NCBI RefSeq assembly: GCF_037546185.1
Contig: NZ_JAWMWH010000001.1
Coordinates: 1,302,001-1,366,000 of the forward strand
Reading direction: 5' to 3'
Length of the DNA stretch: 64,000 nucleotides
DNA from: Nicoliella lavandulae
GTDB taxonomy: Bacteria > Bacillota > Bacilli > Lactobacillales > Lactobacillaceae
This document shows positions 25,689 to 35,037 of this stretch, piece by piece. Positions within the stretch are counted from its first letter, which is position 1; each line of letters starts with the position of its first letter. The translations under genes and the position numbers were made by a program. The notes beneath the pieces were generated by a model. The model saw only the letters and a program-made list of their open reading frames with translations, searched no databases and was not told the origin of the DNA.

Positions 25689-28600
25689 TCAAAGCATGTC
25701 GAACAAGCTTAGTTGATTCTCATCTGGCAAGCCCTTTAGGACTCCATTTTCATCCATAAAGTCAATGATCTTTTTGGACACCTTTCCCCGTTTAGCAAGA
25801 TCTTCCTTAGAAATAAACGCCTTATCTTCACGCGCTGCTACAATTTGTTTAGCAACGTTTAAGCCTAATCCCGGAATCGATCTAAATGGAGCTAATAGTT
25901 TATTATCCTCAATTAACCACTTATCAGCATCAGATCGATTTAAATCAATCATTTCGAATTCAAAACCCCGTTCTAGCATTTCATTAGCCAATTCCAGCAC
26001 CGTTAATAAATTCTTATCCTTAGCTGATGCGTCATTGCCTTGATCTTGAATCGCTTTCATTGTTTCTTTAACGGATTCCTTACCACTGGCCATTGCCACG
26101 ATATCAAAGTCATCCGCCCGAATCGAAAAGTATGCTGCATAGTATACGATTGGAAAGTAAACTTTAAAGTATGCCACCCGTAAAGCCATCAAAACATAGG
26201 CTGCCGCATGGGCCCGTGGGAACATATACTTAATTTTTAAGCAGGACTCAATATACCATTCTGGCACATTGGTGCTACGCATCTTAGCTTGCCATTCATC
26301 AGAAATACCACGACCTTTCCGAACTGATTCCATGATTTGAAATGATGTTTCAGAATCAAGTCCCCAGTTAATTAAATCGGTCATAATATTGTCCCGACAT
26401 CCGATTACGTTAGCAATCGTAGCGGTTCCTTCTTTAATAATTTCATCGGCATTCCCTAACCATACGTCGGTACCATGTGATAGTCCGGAAATTTGTAGCA
26501 ATTGAGAATAGTTTTCGGGATGTGTTTGTTCCAACATCCCCCGTACGAACTTAGTTCCAAATTCTGGAACCCCAAGCGTTCCCGTCTTAGATTGAATTTG
26601 TTCGGGCGTAACCCCTAATACATCGGTCCCAGAGAAAATCGACATCACCCCGGGGTCATCCATAGGAATCGTTTGAGGGTCCACCCCAGATAAATCTTGG
26701 AGCGTTCTAATCATCGTAGGATCATCATGCCCTAAGATATCCATCTTTAAGATATTATCGTGAATTGAATGGAAATCAAAGTGTGTAGTTTCCCACTCTG
26801 CTTGTTGGTCATTGGCCGGATATTGAATGGGCGTAAAGTCAAAAATATCCATATCACTTGGTACGATAATAATCCCGGCTGGATGTTGTCCGGTAGTTCG
26901 CTTTACCCCCACAGCACCCTGTGCTAATCGATCCACTTCTGCTGATCGAATATTTTGTTCAGTATCTCGTTCATATGCTTTAACGTAACCATATGCCGTT
27001 TTGTCAGCAACCGTTCCAATTGTTCCAGCTCGATAAACGTTGTCTTCACCGAACAAGACCTTCATATAATTATGCGCAATTGGTTGATAGTCACCCGAGA
27101 AGTTCAAATCAATATCTGGAACTTTGTTTCCTTTAAACCCTAGGAACGTTTCGAACGGAATATTTTGGCCATCACCAATCATTTCAGTTCCACATTCTGG
27201 ACATTTCTTTCGTGGTAAATCATATCCAGATGAATATTCACCCTTAGTGTAGAAATGAGAATACTTACATTTTGGACAACGATAATGTGGTGGCAATGGA
27301 TTCACTTCAGTAATTCCAGCCATGGTAGCAACTAGACTCGATCCAACTGACCCACGAGAGCCAACTAAATAACCATCCTTGTTACTCTTAAACACCAACT
27401 TTTGCGCAATTAAATAAATAACCGAGAATCCATTTCCAATGATACTTTTCAATTCTCGATCAATCCGCTTTTTAACTAAGTCTGGCAGGGGATCACCGTA
27501 GTAATCATACGCTTTAGTATACGTTAAGTTTTTTATTTCTTCTTCGGCACCATCAATGTGCGGTGTATATAACTTATCTTTAACTGGTCGAATATCGTCA
27601 TCAATCATATCAGCAACTTGATTAGAATTGGTAACTACGATTTGATGGGCATCTTCATCGCCTAAGTAACTAAAGTCAGCTAGCATTTCATCGGTCGTTA
27701 AGAAGTGGACTTCTGGTAACGTTTGCCGATTCAATGGATTGGCACCACCTTGCGAATGAATTAAAATCTTACGATAAATATATTCATGCGGATCCAAGTA
27801 ATGGACATCCCCAGTTGCAACTACTGGTTTATCCAAGTCTTTCCCCAACTGAACCATATTGCCGATAATTTCATGAAGATGATCACGATCATGAATTAAT
27901 TGAGAATCAAGCATTGGTTGATAGTCAGCTTGGGGTTGTACTTCGAGATAATCATAGAATTTGGCTTTTTCTCGAGCTTCTTCCATCCCCTTTTGCAGCA
28001 TTGCCATGAATACTTCCCCAGAAGAACAAGCTGATCCAACTAAAATTCCTTCACGATATTTAGTAAGGAGACTTCGTGGAATTCTCGGGACCCGATAAAA
28101 GTACTTAACATTGGATAATGATACCAACTTAAATAAATTTTTAAGGCCAGCTTGCGTCTGTGCTAGTAATGTCACATGAAATGGCCGAGCGTGTTTATAC
28201 GCATCATGTTCAGTCATATGCTGATTCAATTGATCATGATATTGAATTCCATACCGGTCTTCAGCTGCTTTGACAAAGATGTAATTTAAGTGCCCGGTAC
28301 TTTCAGCATCATAAACGGCCCGGTGATGATGTTCCAAGTTCACATCAAACTTTTTAGCTAGGGTGTTTAAACGATAACTCTTTAAGTTCGGATACAGGAA
28401 TCGGGCTAACGGTAACGTATCAATAATCGGATTTGGGATGTGATCCATTCCTAGTCGCTCATATCCTACGTTCATAAAGCCAACATCAAACGTAACATTA
28501 TGCCCAACTACAATTGCATCACCACAAAATTCTCTAAAGGCCTTTAATACCTCAGCTTCACTCTTAGAACCACGCACCATGTCATCAGTAATGGATGTTA

Positions 28601-30014
28601 AATTAGTGGTAAATTCACTCAAGTCAAAGCCTGGATCAATAAATTCTTCAAATTGATCTACAACGTTATTGTGGACCATCTTAACCGCTGATACTTCGAT
28701 AATCTTATCATAAATGGCAGACAGTCCTGTGGTTTCAATATCAAAAACAACGTAAGTAGCCGTTTTTAGTGGCGTATGGGCATCATTAAATGCAATCTTC
28801 ATTCCATCATCGACTACATTAGCTTCGACCCCGTAAATCATTTTTAAGCCGTTTTTCTGGCCAGCGCTATATGCAGCTGGAAAGCCCTGTAGTGCAGAAT
28901 GATCGGTAATTGCTAGTGCTGAGTGCCCCCATTGTTTAGCCCGTTTAGCATAAGCATCAATTCCATCGATTGCATCCATTTGACTCATGTTCGTATGCAA
29001 GTGTAATTCAACTCGTTTTTCCTCAGCTGTATCCTTACGTTCTTCATGTTTGACTGTATTAATATCAAACGCATTCATTGTTAGTTCATGGGTAAAGTTA
29101 TCTTCTTGAACACTTCCGCGTAATTTAAGCCAACTGCCCTTTTGGATGGCTTCAAATTGCGCTTCATCTTGTTCGTTCCGTGAAAACTTTTTAACTACGA
29201 TTGATGAACTAAAATCAGTAATTTTAATGATTAAAAGTTGCCGTCCAGACCGTAATGAGCGAATTTCCTTATCAAAAACGAATCCCGTTAACACCACTGA
29301 ACGTTCTTCTTGGTTCACATCAACCAACTTCGTAATTTCGGCATCAGCACTGATGGCCTTACCAAATAAAACTGGTCCATTACTTTTAGGTGCTGCCTTA
29401 GGACTATTAGCTCGTTTTTCATTTGCTGCTTTGATGGCATTAATTGCCTTTTGTGCAATTTTAGCATCATTTTCAGCCTTATTATTTTTAAACTCTTGAA
29501 TTTTAGCCTGGGTTTCATTTTGATCAACAAATGTATGAATATTAAATTCAGGGAATCCGCATCGATGGTAAGTATCTTCGATGGGTCCAAGCGCTGAGTT
29601 AACTAGAAAATCTTTTACGATATCATTTTCAGCGACTAAATTAACCCGGTTATTATCAACAGATGGCACACTCGTATCACAAATTTGTTTAACCATGACC
29701 GAGTTAATCCCACTATTATTAACGACCCAATCCCAATACGCCTTAATTAAATGGCTATTTAACTTAGGTTGGTCTACCGTAATATCAAAACTCACATTAG
29801 CCAATGGCTTAAAGGTAGTTAACAGTCGATGAACAAAGTCGTTGAACACGTTAAATGGTAATTGTTCTTTAAAATGTAGCTTAAAATGCCACGCATGGGT
29901 TTGTTTATGAATATCTAGTTGATCAATTCGTGCGCCATCAAAACATTCATCATTTTGATGGTCGGATAATTCCAATTGGCTCAACAGCTTGTTAAATAAT
30001 TCATGTTTATCCAA
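25689..30014 (-). CDS. polC: DNA polymerase III alpha subunit, Gram-positive PolC type
   Basis: A 1441-residue replicative polymerase of normal PolC length. In order: N-terminal domain, OB fold (about 225-320), PHP domain (VELHLHTNMSQMDAIDG, ALAITDHSALQGFP), an inserted DEDD proofreading exonuclease (VVFDIETTGL, VGHNVTFDVGFM), the rest of PHP, a zinc module (CPKCKYSHF, CPECGTEM) and the polymerase core with PDIDLNFSGDYQ. Start codon TTG at 30012-30014 after GGGGG. It is the last gene of the uppS-cdsA-rseP-proS-polC cluster, but a terminator hairpin separates it from proS. Confidence 0.98.
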   Translation of the reverse strand: MDKHELFNKLLSQLELSDHQNDECFDGARIDQLDIHKQTHAWHFKLHFKEQLPFNVFNDFVHRLLTTFKPLANVSFDITVDQPKLNSHLIKAYWDWVVNNSGINSVMVKQICDTSVPSVDNNRVNLVAENDIVKDFLVNSALGPIEDTYHRCGFPEFNIHTFVDQNETQAKIQEFKNNKAENDAKIAQKAINAIKAANEKRANSPKAAPKSNGPVLFGKAISADAEITKLVDVNQEERSVVLTGFVFDKEIRSLRSGRQLLIIKITDFSSSIVVKKFSRNEQDEAQFEAIQKGSWLKLRGSVQEDNFTHELTMNAFDINTVKHEERKDTAEEKRVELHLHTNMSQMDAIDGIDAYAKRAKQWGHSALAITDHSALQGFPAAYSAGQKNGLKMIYGVEANVVDDGMKIAFNDAHTPLKTATYVVFDIETTGLSAIYDKIIEVSAVKMVHNNVVDQFEEFIDPGFDLSEFTTNLTSITDDMVRGSKSEAEVLKAFREFCGDAIVVGHNVTFDVGFMNVGYERLGMDHIPNPIIDTLPLARFLYPNLKSYRLNTLAKKFDVNLEHHHRAVYDAESTGHLNYIFVKAAEDRYGIQYHDQLNQHMTEHDAYKHARPFHVTLLAQTQAGLKNLFKLVSLSNVKYFYRVPRIPRSLLTKYREGILVGSACSSGEVFMAMLQKGMEEAREKAKFYDYLEVQPQADYQPMLDSQLIHDRDHLHEIIGNMVQLGKDLDKPVVATGDVHYLDPHEYIYRKILIHSQGGANPLNRQTLPEVHFLTTDEMLADFSYLGDEDAHQIVVTNSNQVADMIDDDIRPVKDKLYTPHIDGAEEEIKNLTYTKAYDYYGDPLPDLVKKRIDRELKSIIGNGFSVIYLIAQKLVFKSNKDGYLVGSRGSVGSSLVATMAGITEVNPLPPHYRCPKCKYSHFYTKGEYSSGYDLPRKKCPECGTEMIGDGQNIPFETFLGFKGNKVPDIDLNFSGDYQPIAHNYMKVLFGEDNVYRAGTIGTVADKTAYGYVKAYERDTEQNIRSAEVDRLAQGAVGVKRTTGQHPAGIIIVPSDMDIFDFTPIQYPANDQQAEWETTHFDFHSIHDNILKMDILGHDDPTMIRTLQDLSGVDPQTIPMDDPGVMSIFSGTDVLGVTPEQIQSKTGTLGVPEFGTKFVRGMLEQTHPENYSQLLQISGLSHGTDVWLGNADEIIKEGTATIANVIGCRDNIMTDLINWGLDSETSFQIMESVRKGRGISDEWQAKMRSTNVPEWYIESCLKIKYMFPRAHAAAYVLMALRVAYFKVYFPIVYYAAYFSIRADDFDIVAMASGKESVKETMKAIQDQGNDASAKDKNLLTVLELANEMLERGFEFEMIDLNRSDADKWLIEDNKLLAPFRSIPGLGLNVAKQIVAAREDKAFISKEDLAKRGKVSKKIIDFMDENGVLKGLPDENQLSLFDML

Positions 30015-30041
30015 TTATTTAATCCCCCTTAATCAGCAATA

Positions 30042-30071
30042 AAACAGGGCTGATGAATACCAGCCCTGTTT
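30042..30071 (-). terminator. Terminator between proS and polC
   Basis: An 11-bp AAACAGGGCTG/CAGCCCTGTTT stem (30042-30052 with 30061-30071) lies 4 bases after the proS stop and 27 bases ahead of the polC start. The T-tract after it is short, so some read-through into polC is likely. Confidence 0.82.
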
Positions 30072-30075
30072 AGTT

Positions 30076-31785
30076 CTAATTCAATTCTTTTTGCAAAATT
30101 CCAATCGTATTGGTAATTTCAGCCTGCTTAACTTCTAATGTTTCACCAGTTTTTCTGATTTTAATTTCAACAATTCCTTCACTCGCTTTTTTACCAACTG
30201 TAATACGAATTGGAATTCCAATTAAATCAGAATCAGCAAACTTAACCCCAGCTCGTTCTTTTCGATCATCCACTAGGACTTCATAACCAGCTTGTTTTAA
30301 ATCTGCTTCGATGTCATTTGCTAATTGCATTTGGTCATCTTTCTTCGCGTTGACTGGAATCACGTGAATATCAAATGGTGCAATTGAAGTTGGCCAAACT
30401 AATCCATTTTCATCTGCTTGTTGTTCAGAGATTGCAGATAATAACCGACTAACCCCAATTCCATAGCTCCCCATGATCATTGGCGTTTTACGTCCATTTT
30501 GATCTAATACTTCAGCACCAAGAACTTTAGAGTAACGAGTCCCTAATTTAAAGACATGCCCAATTTCAATTCCCTTAGTAAACTGAAGTTTTTCAGAACC
30601 ATCAGGTGATAAATCACCCTTTTGCACAAATCTAAAGTCACCATAATCATCAACTTTAAAGTCACGATCTGGATTAACATTAACGTAGTCATAACCAGTT
30701 TCATTAGCACCAACTACGGTATTAACCATATCTTTAACTGCTTGATCAGCCAATACCTTGATGTCATCATTAATACCAATTGGGCCTACATAACCAGCTT
30801 CAGCACCCATATACTTTTTAACTTGCGCTTCATCAGCAACATCTAAGTAATCAGCACCTAGGTAGTTTTGTAATTTAACATCATTAACATCATGATCACC
30901 ACGAACTAGGACCAACACTGGTTGTTCATCAGCGATGAATAGAACACTCTTGATGATTTGACTAGGTTCAACAGATAAGAACTTAGCTAATTTTTCAATG
31001 GTCTTAGTATCTGGCGTAGCCTTCTTAGTCAATGCTAATGGCTCAGCATCGTTCTTACTTGGAATATAAGCAGATTTAGCCATTTCAATATTAGCAGCAT
31101 AATCACCATTATCAGAATAAACAATGGTGTCTTCACCCACTGCAGCTGGTGCAGAGAATTCAATAGAGTCAGATCCACCCATTGCACCACCATTACCAAT
31201 GATCATCCGGTAATTAAGGCCAATTTCATTAAAAATATTGCAGTACGCTTTTTCCATTTCATGATAAATCTTATCTAGACCAGCTTCATCAACCGTAAAT
31301 GAATATGCATCTTTCATAATAAATTCACGGCCACGTAGTAACCCATACCGCGGACGATCTTCATCACGATACTTAGCTTGGATTTGATAGAGTACCAATG
31401 GTAATTTTTTGTAGGAATCCACTGAACTCTTTAATAGTTCAGTAAATGTTTCTTCATGAGTAGGTCCTAAAATAAAATCTGTATCATGACGATTTTTAAA
31501 TTTAAATAATTCTGGGCCATAAGTGGCATACCGACCAGAATCCTCCCATAACTTGGCAGGTAATACGGCTGGCATTAACATCTCATTAGCATTAATCGCA
31601 TCCATTTGTTCCCGAATTATTTTTTCAATTTTGGTGATTACTCGATAAGCCAATGGCAAATAAGCATACATTCCTGCTGATACTTGTCTAATGTAACCAG
31701 CTCTCAACATCATTTGATGGCTAAGTGCTTCCGCACCATTTGGCACTTCTTTTAATGTAGGAATTAACATCGCAGATTGTTTCAT
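30076..31785 (-). CDS. proS: Prolyl-tRNA synthetase, bacterial type
   Basis: A 569-residue class II synthetase that charges tRNA(Pro). The class II motifs are visible: RAGYIRQVSAGMYAYLPLAYRV, then GPTHEETFTEL with RYGLLRGREFIMKDAYSF, and GSYGIGVSRLLSAI. The insertion domain that edits Ala-tRNA(Pro) covers about 220-400, and the anticodon-binding domain follows. Length fits the long bacterial form. ATG 31785 has AGAGGTG upstream. It lies 24 bases downstream of rseP in the conserved cluster. Confidence 0.97.
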   Translation of the reverse strand: MKQSAMLIPTLKEVPNGAEALSHQMMLRAGYIRQVSAGMYAYLPLAYRVITKIEKIIREQMDAINANEMLMPAVLPAKLWEDSGRYATYGPELFKFKNRHDTDFILGPTHEETFTELLKSSVDSYKKLPLVLYQIQAKYRDEDRPRYGLLRGREFIMKDAYSFTVDEAGLDKIYHEMEKAYCNIFNEIGLNYRMIIGNGGAMGGSDSIEFSAPAAVGEDTIVYSDNGDYAANIEMAKSAYIPSKNDAEPLALTKKATPDTKTIEKLAKFLSVEPSQIIKSVLFIADEQPVLVLVRGDHDVNDVKLQNYLGADYLDVADEAQVKKYMGAEAGYVGPIGINDDIKVLADQAVKDMVNTVVGANETGYDYVNVNPDRDFKVDDYGDFRFVQKGDLSPDGSEKLQFTKGIEIGHVFKLGTRYSKVLGAEVLDQNGRKTPMIMGSYGIGVSRLLSAISEQQADENGLVWPTSIAPFDIHVIPVNAKKDDQMQLANDIEADLKQAGYEVLVDDRKERAGVKFADSDLIGIPIRITVGKKASEGIVEIKIRKTGETLEVKQAEITNTIGILQKELN

Positions 31786-31809
31786 TCAAACACACCTCTA
31801 ACTTAAAAT

Positions 31810-33084
31810 TTAATGGATAAAGAATCTCTCAATATCGTTCCATGTTACTAGAACCATTAAAACGACCATAAAAGCAAATCCGATAAACGTAACCACGGTC
31901 TCGACCTTTTCAGATGTCCGCTTCCGTCTAATTGCTTCAATAATATTCATAATAATTTTACCACCATCTAGGGCTGGAATTGGCAATAAATTCATAATTG
32001 CTAAATCAATTGATAAATAAGCAATGAAATATACGATTCCAGTTAATCCTAAACTAGCAGCTTGTTCAGTATGAGCAAAGATGGCTACCGGTCCACCCAA
32101 GTCATTTAAACTAAAGTGTCCTGTAATCATCGTTCCAATTGCTACTAACAACGTCTTAACCATCGCAAAGGTTTGGGTAAACCCTGATACTAGCATGGCA
32201 CCTAAATTGGTATTAATGCCCCGGGTGATTCCAATCTGGGCTGATTTTTTGCCGTTACTAGTAATTACCTTCGGCTTTAATTTAATTTGATCAGTTTGAT
32301 TACCACGTTCCACCGTTAAGTTAACCGGACGGCCATTCGTTTTATCTGAAATATTGGTAACTAACGCAGTCCAATCGTTAGTCTTAGTTCCGTTAACAGC
32401 AGTAATTCGATCCCCATCTTTTAATCCAGCATCTCGCGCAACACTATTGGTTTTTGCAACTTGAATTTGATTTGAATTCGTCAAAACGCCACCTTGTAAG
32501 AACGAAAAGATTGTAAACGCAACAATTGCCAAAACAACGTTATTAAATACACCAGCAAAATTAGTTAGCATTCGTTTCCAAACTGATGCTGATTGAACTT
32601 GTACATCTAATGGTGCAATCTGAATGGCTGTCCCGTCTTTTTCAATAATCATGGCATCATGATCAACAGAATACCGTTTTACGTTAGACTCATCACCATT
32701 TTCATAACCTTCAATCCAAAGGCCCTTTTCTAGGTCTGCATTAGTAACTACTAGTGGAATTCCTTTAAATAAAGAGTTCTTATTACTAGTGTTAATTTGT
32801 TCTACCTTATCTTGATCATTTAACTTCAGTGATACGGTCATTCCGGGACGAAGGCTTTCTTCATCATCATATCCACCAGCCATTCGAACGTATCCACCTA
32901 ATGGCAATAGTCGAATGGTATAGGTAGTTCCGTTATAATGGTGAGCAAAGATTTTGGGACCCATTCCAATTGCAAATTCACGAACCATAATCCCTGATTT
33001 TTTAGCAACAATAAAATGGCCAAATTCGTGAACTGAAACTAAAATCCCAAAAACAATAATGAAAGCAATTATAGTTGTAATCAT
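31810..33084 (-). CDS. rseP: Site-2 intramembrane zinc metalloprotease RseP/RasP
   Basis: A 424-residue membrane protease that cuts single-pass membrane proteins, including anti-sigma factors and signal-peptide remnants. The zinc site HEFGH lies in TM1 (residues about 18-22), and the second zinc-ligand motif LDGGK in the C-terminal TM region. A PDZ domain is at about 210-280 (VARDAGLKDGDRITAVNG). Four membrane segments are expected. ATG 33084 has AAAGGA upstream. It directly follows cdsA; the dxr gene usually between them is absent. Confidence 0.95.
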   Translation of the reverse strand: MITTIIAFIIVFGILVSVHEFGHFIVAKKSGIMVREFAIGMGPKIFAHHYNGTTYTIRLLPLGGYVRMAGGYDDEESLRPGMTVSLKLNDQDKVEQINTSNKNSLFKGIPLVVTNADLEKGLWIEGYENGDESNVKRYSVDHDAMIIEKDGTAIQIAPLDVQVQSASVWKRMLTNFAGVFNNVVLAIVAFTIFSFLQGGVLTNSNQIQVAKTNSVARDAGLKDGDRITAVNGTKTNDWTALVTNISDKTNGRPVNLTVERGNQTDQIKLKPKVITSNGKKSAQIGITRGINTNLGAMLVSGFTQTFAMVKTLLVAIGTMITGHFSLNDLGGPVAIFAHTEQAASLGLTGIVYFIAYLSIDLAIMNLLPIPALDGGKIIMNIIEAIRRKRTSEKVETVVTFIGFAFMVVLMVLVTWNDIERFFIH

Positions 33085-33102
33085 TGTTGTGCTTCCTTTC
33101 TA

Positions 33103-33891
33103 TTAAAGAATATTAAATAAGTGTAGTACTGGTAGTACAAACAATAAACTATCAAAACGATCTAAAATCCCACCATGGCCTGGTAAGATTTTACCAGAAT
33201 CCTTTACGTCATAATGACGTTTTAAGGCGGATTCTACTAAATCACCAAATTGTCCCATTACTGATGCCACAATTGTAATTAACAACATTGGCACTAATGA
33301 ATAAAAATGCTGTGGGAAAATAACCGTTAACGCCGTACAAACAATCGTTGCTAATAGTGAACCACCAATTGAGCCTTCCCAAGTCTTATTAGGGCTAATA
33401 TGAGGGGCTAATTTATGTTTACCAAAGTGTTTACCAAAAATGTAGGCACCACTATCAGTTAGCCACACAATCAACAATGCATAAAACACAACGTTAAGGC
33501 CAGTAGAACGAGCCATAATTAAATAATGAAAACCAATTCCAACGTAAAAAATAGCTAGCGTCGAAATTCCAACATCATCAAAGTTAAACCGATTCTTTGT
33601 AAAAACCATTCGTAATAATAACAACATTACAAATATGTACAAAATAAATGTAGCTGTTAAATAACTTGGCATCATGTTAATTAATCGGTTGGGTGCAATT
33701 AAGAACATACATCCGACAAACGCAATTATTGACTCTGGTGAAACAATAATCATCTTTTTCATTAATAAAATTTCACCCAATGCCACTAATCCGAGTGCAA
33801 AAGTTAAAATATCAAGCCAAATTCCACCTAACAATAGGACTGGAATAAAAATGCATAGTGCAATTACTGCAGTAATAACTCTTTGTTTCAT
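33103..33891 (-). CDS. cdsA: Phosphatidate cytidylyltransferase
   Basis: A 262-residue polytopic membrane enzyme that makes CDP-diacylglycerol from phosphatidate and CTP. The CdsA signature is near the C-terminus (SxxKRHYDVKDSGKILPGHGGILDRFDSL), preceded by HISPNKTWEGSIGG. About seven hydrophobic segments are present. Two adjacent ATG codons follow AAGGAG; I chose the second (33891) for better spacing (6 bases). The open frame extends to 33939 inside uppS, but that part carries no homology signal. The CDS overlaps neither neighbour and sits 13 bases after uppS. Confidence 0.93.
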   Translation of the reverse strand: MKQRVITAVIALCIFIPVLLLGGIWLDILTFALGLVALGEILLMKKMIIVSPESIIAFVGCMFLIAPNRLINMMPSYLTATFILYIFVMLLLLRMVFTKNRFNFDDVGISTLAIFYVGIGFHYLIMARSTGLNVVFYALLIVWLTDSGAYIFGKHFGKHKLAPHISPNKTWEGSIGGSLLATIVCTALTVIFPQHFYSLVPMLLITIVASVMGQFGDLVESALKRHYDVKDSGKILPGHGGILDRFDSLLFVLPVLHLFNIL

Positions 33892-33904
33892 CATGAACTC
33901 CTTA

Positions 33905-34666
33905 TTATTTTGATTTAATGCCACCAAACCGCCGATCACGATTCTGGAATTCTAAAATAGCATTATTAAGTGTATCTGCATTAAAGTCAGGCCATAGACC
34001 ATCCGTGAATACTAATTCACTATAAGCAATTTGCCACAACAAAAAATTAGAAATTCGTTGTTCACCGCTAGTTCTGATTAACAAATCAGGATCAGCATAA
34101 GGCGCTAATGATGAGGTCATCAAATGCTTTGCAAATAATTGCTCATCAATGTCACTAGGATCAATTGTTCCTGCTTGAACGGCTTCAGCAATTGATTGCG
34201 TTGCAGAGACAATCTCACTTCTAGAGCCGTAATTTAAAGCAAAGTTCAACACCATTCCATCACATTGAGCAGTATCATCCATTGCCTTTTGAACCACCTG
34301 TCTGGTGGCATCCGGTAATTTATCAATATACCCCATTACATTCACTTGGACATTATTTTCAATTAATTCTGGAACAAAAGCATCAAAAAACTTACCAGGC
34401 AAGCTCATTAAATAACTAACTTCTTGTTCTGGACGTTTCCAGTTCTCAGTCGAAAAGGCATACAAGGTCAATACCTTCACTCCTAGATTACTAGCAGCTT
34501 TAGTAATCGTTTTGACCGTTTCCATCCCACGCTTATGACCAGCAATCCGTGGTAAATGCCTTTTTTGGGCCCAACGACCATTCCCATCCATAATAATTGC
34601 AATATGTTTAGGAATGCGTTCTAAATCAACTTTAGATGATGCTTGTTTCTCTTTTTTTCCAAACAT
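33905..34666 (-). CDS. uppS: Undecaprenyl diphosphate synthase (isoprenyl transferase)
   Basis: A 253-residue cis-prenyltransferase that extends farnesyl diphosphate to the C55 lipid carrier for cell-wall synthesis. Signatures: HIAIIMDGNGRWAQKR (catalytic Asp), GHKRGMETVK, ALNYGSRSEIV and the C-terminal DLLIRTSGEQRISNFLLWQIAYSE. ATG 34666 (MFGKKEKQ) gives the normal family length. The reading frame is open for another 69 codons upstream, to 34873, and the ribosome site before 34666 is poor, so a slightly different start is possible. First gene of the uppS-cdsA-rseP-proS-polC cluster. Confidence 0.93.
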   Translation of the reverse strand: MFGKKEKQASSKVDLERIPKHIAIIMDGNGRWAQKRHLPRIAGHKRGMETVKTITKAASNLGVKVLTLYAFSTENWKRPEQEVSYLMSLPGKFFDAFVPELIENNVQVNVMGYIDKLPDATRQVVQKAMDDTAQCDGMVLNFALNYGSRSEIVSATQSIAEAVQAGTIDPSDIDEQLFAKHLMTSSLAPYADPDLLIRTSGEQRISNFLLWQIAYSELVFTDGLWPDFNADTLNNAILEFQNRDRRFGGIKSK

Positions 34667-34934
34667 ATAAATCTGCTGTATAAAACATAGAAAAGTAGCT
34701 GACTTTTCAGTTTTATATCCTTTCGTATATAAATTGCTATTTGACTTGCTTCCATTAACACCAATATTCTGACGTTTAACCATTAGGTAATCACATTGAT
34801 CATCTTTTGAAGCACCTGGATACCATTTAGTATCTCGGACATAGCCTGCCCGCAGTTTCCGTTTTTGATTGTATTAATTTTAATGATTTCATCACGGCAT
34901 GATGCTCACGATTATCTAGGAACTCACCATTCCG
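34667..34934 (-). pseudogene. Frameshifted gene relic upstream of uppS (family unknown)
   Basis: There is no intact gene here, but two minus-strand frames read like protein and join at a shift near 34842-34848. Frame A (34934-34827) encodes GEFLDNREHHAVMKSLKLIQ and then stops; frame B (34873 onward) encodes AGYVRDTKWYPGASKDDQ, CDYLMVKRQNIG, and stays open into uppS. No start codon or ribosome site is seen for frame A. Composition is less AT-rich than other gaps here. I do not recognise the family. An alternative is a structured RNA leader, since local hairpins (GATAC/GGTATC, CATCA/TGATG) also occur. Confidence 0.35.
34690..34708. repeat. Short perfect inverted repeat before uppS
   Basis: GAAAAGT and ACTTTTC form perfect 7-bp arms around a 5-base loop, 24 bases before the uppS ATG. 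On the minus strand it is followed by TATGTTTTATA rather than a clean T-run, so it is at best a weak terminator or a leader hairpin. Confidence 0.4.
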
Positions 34935-34952
34935 CTACTTTTTATGAAACAA

Positions 34953-34982
34953 ATAAAGGATGAGTAAATACCCATCCTTTAT
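34953..34982 (-). terminator. Terminator after the 35038 gene
   Basis: A 10-bp stem ATAAAGGATG/CATCCTTTAT lies about 55 bases after the stop codon. The following run on the minus strand is TTGTTTC, a modest U-tract. It ends the pyrH-frr-35038 unit. Confidence 0.7.
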
Positions 34983-35037
34983 ATCATACATTATTTAAAT
35001 TAGATTAACCACCTGAATAAAACGAATTGTTAATCAA

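Noticed and set aside
34811..34963. Plus-strand open frame across the uppS upstream gap
   Set aside because: About 50 codons without a credible start or ribosome site; the minus-strand frames fit protein coding better.
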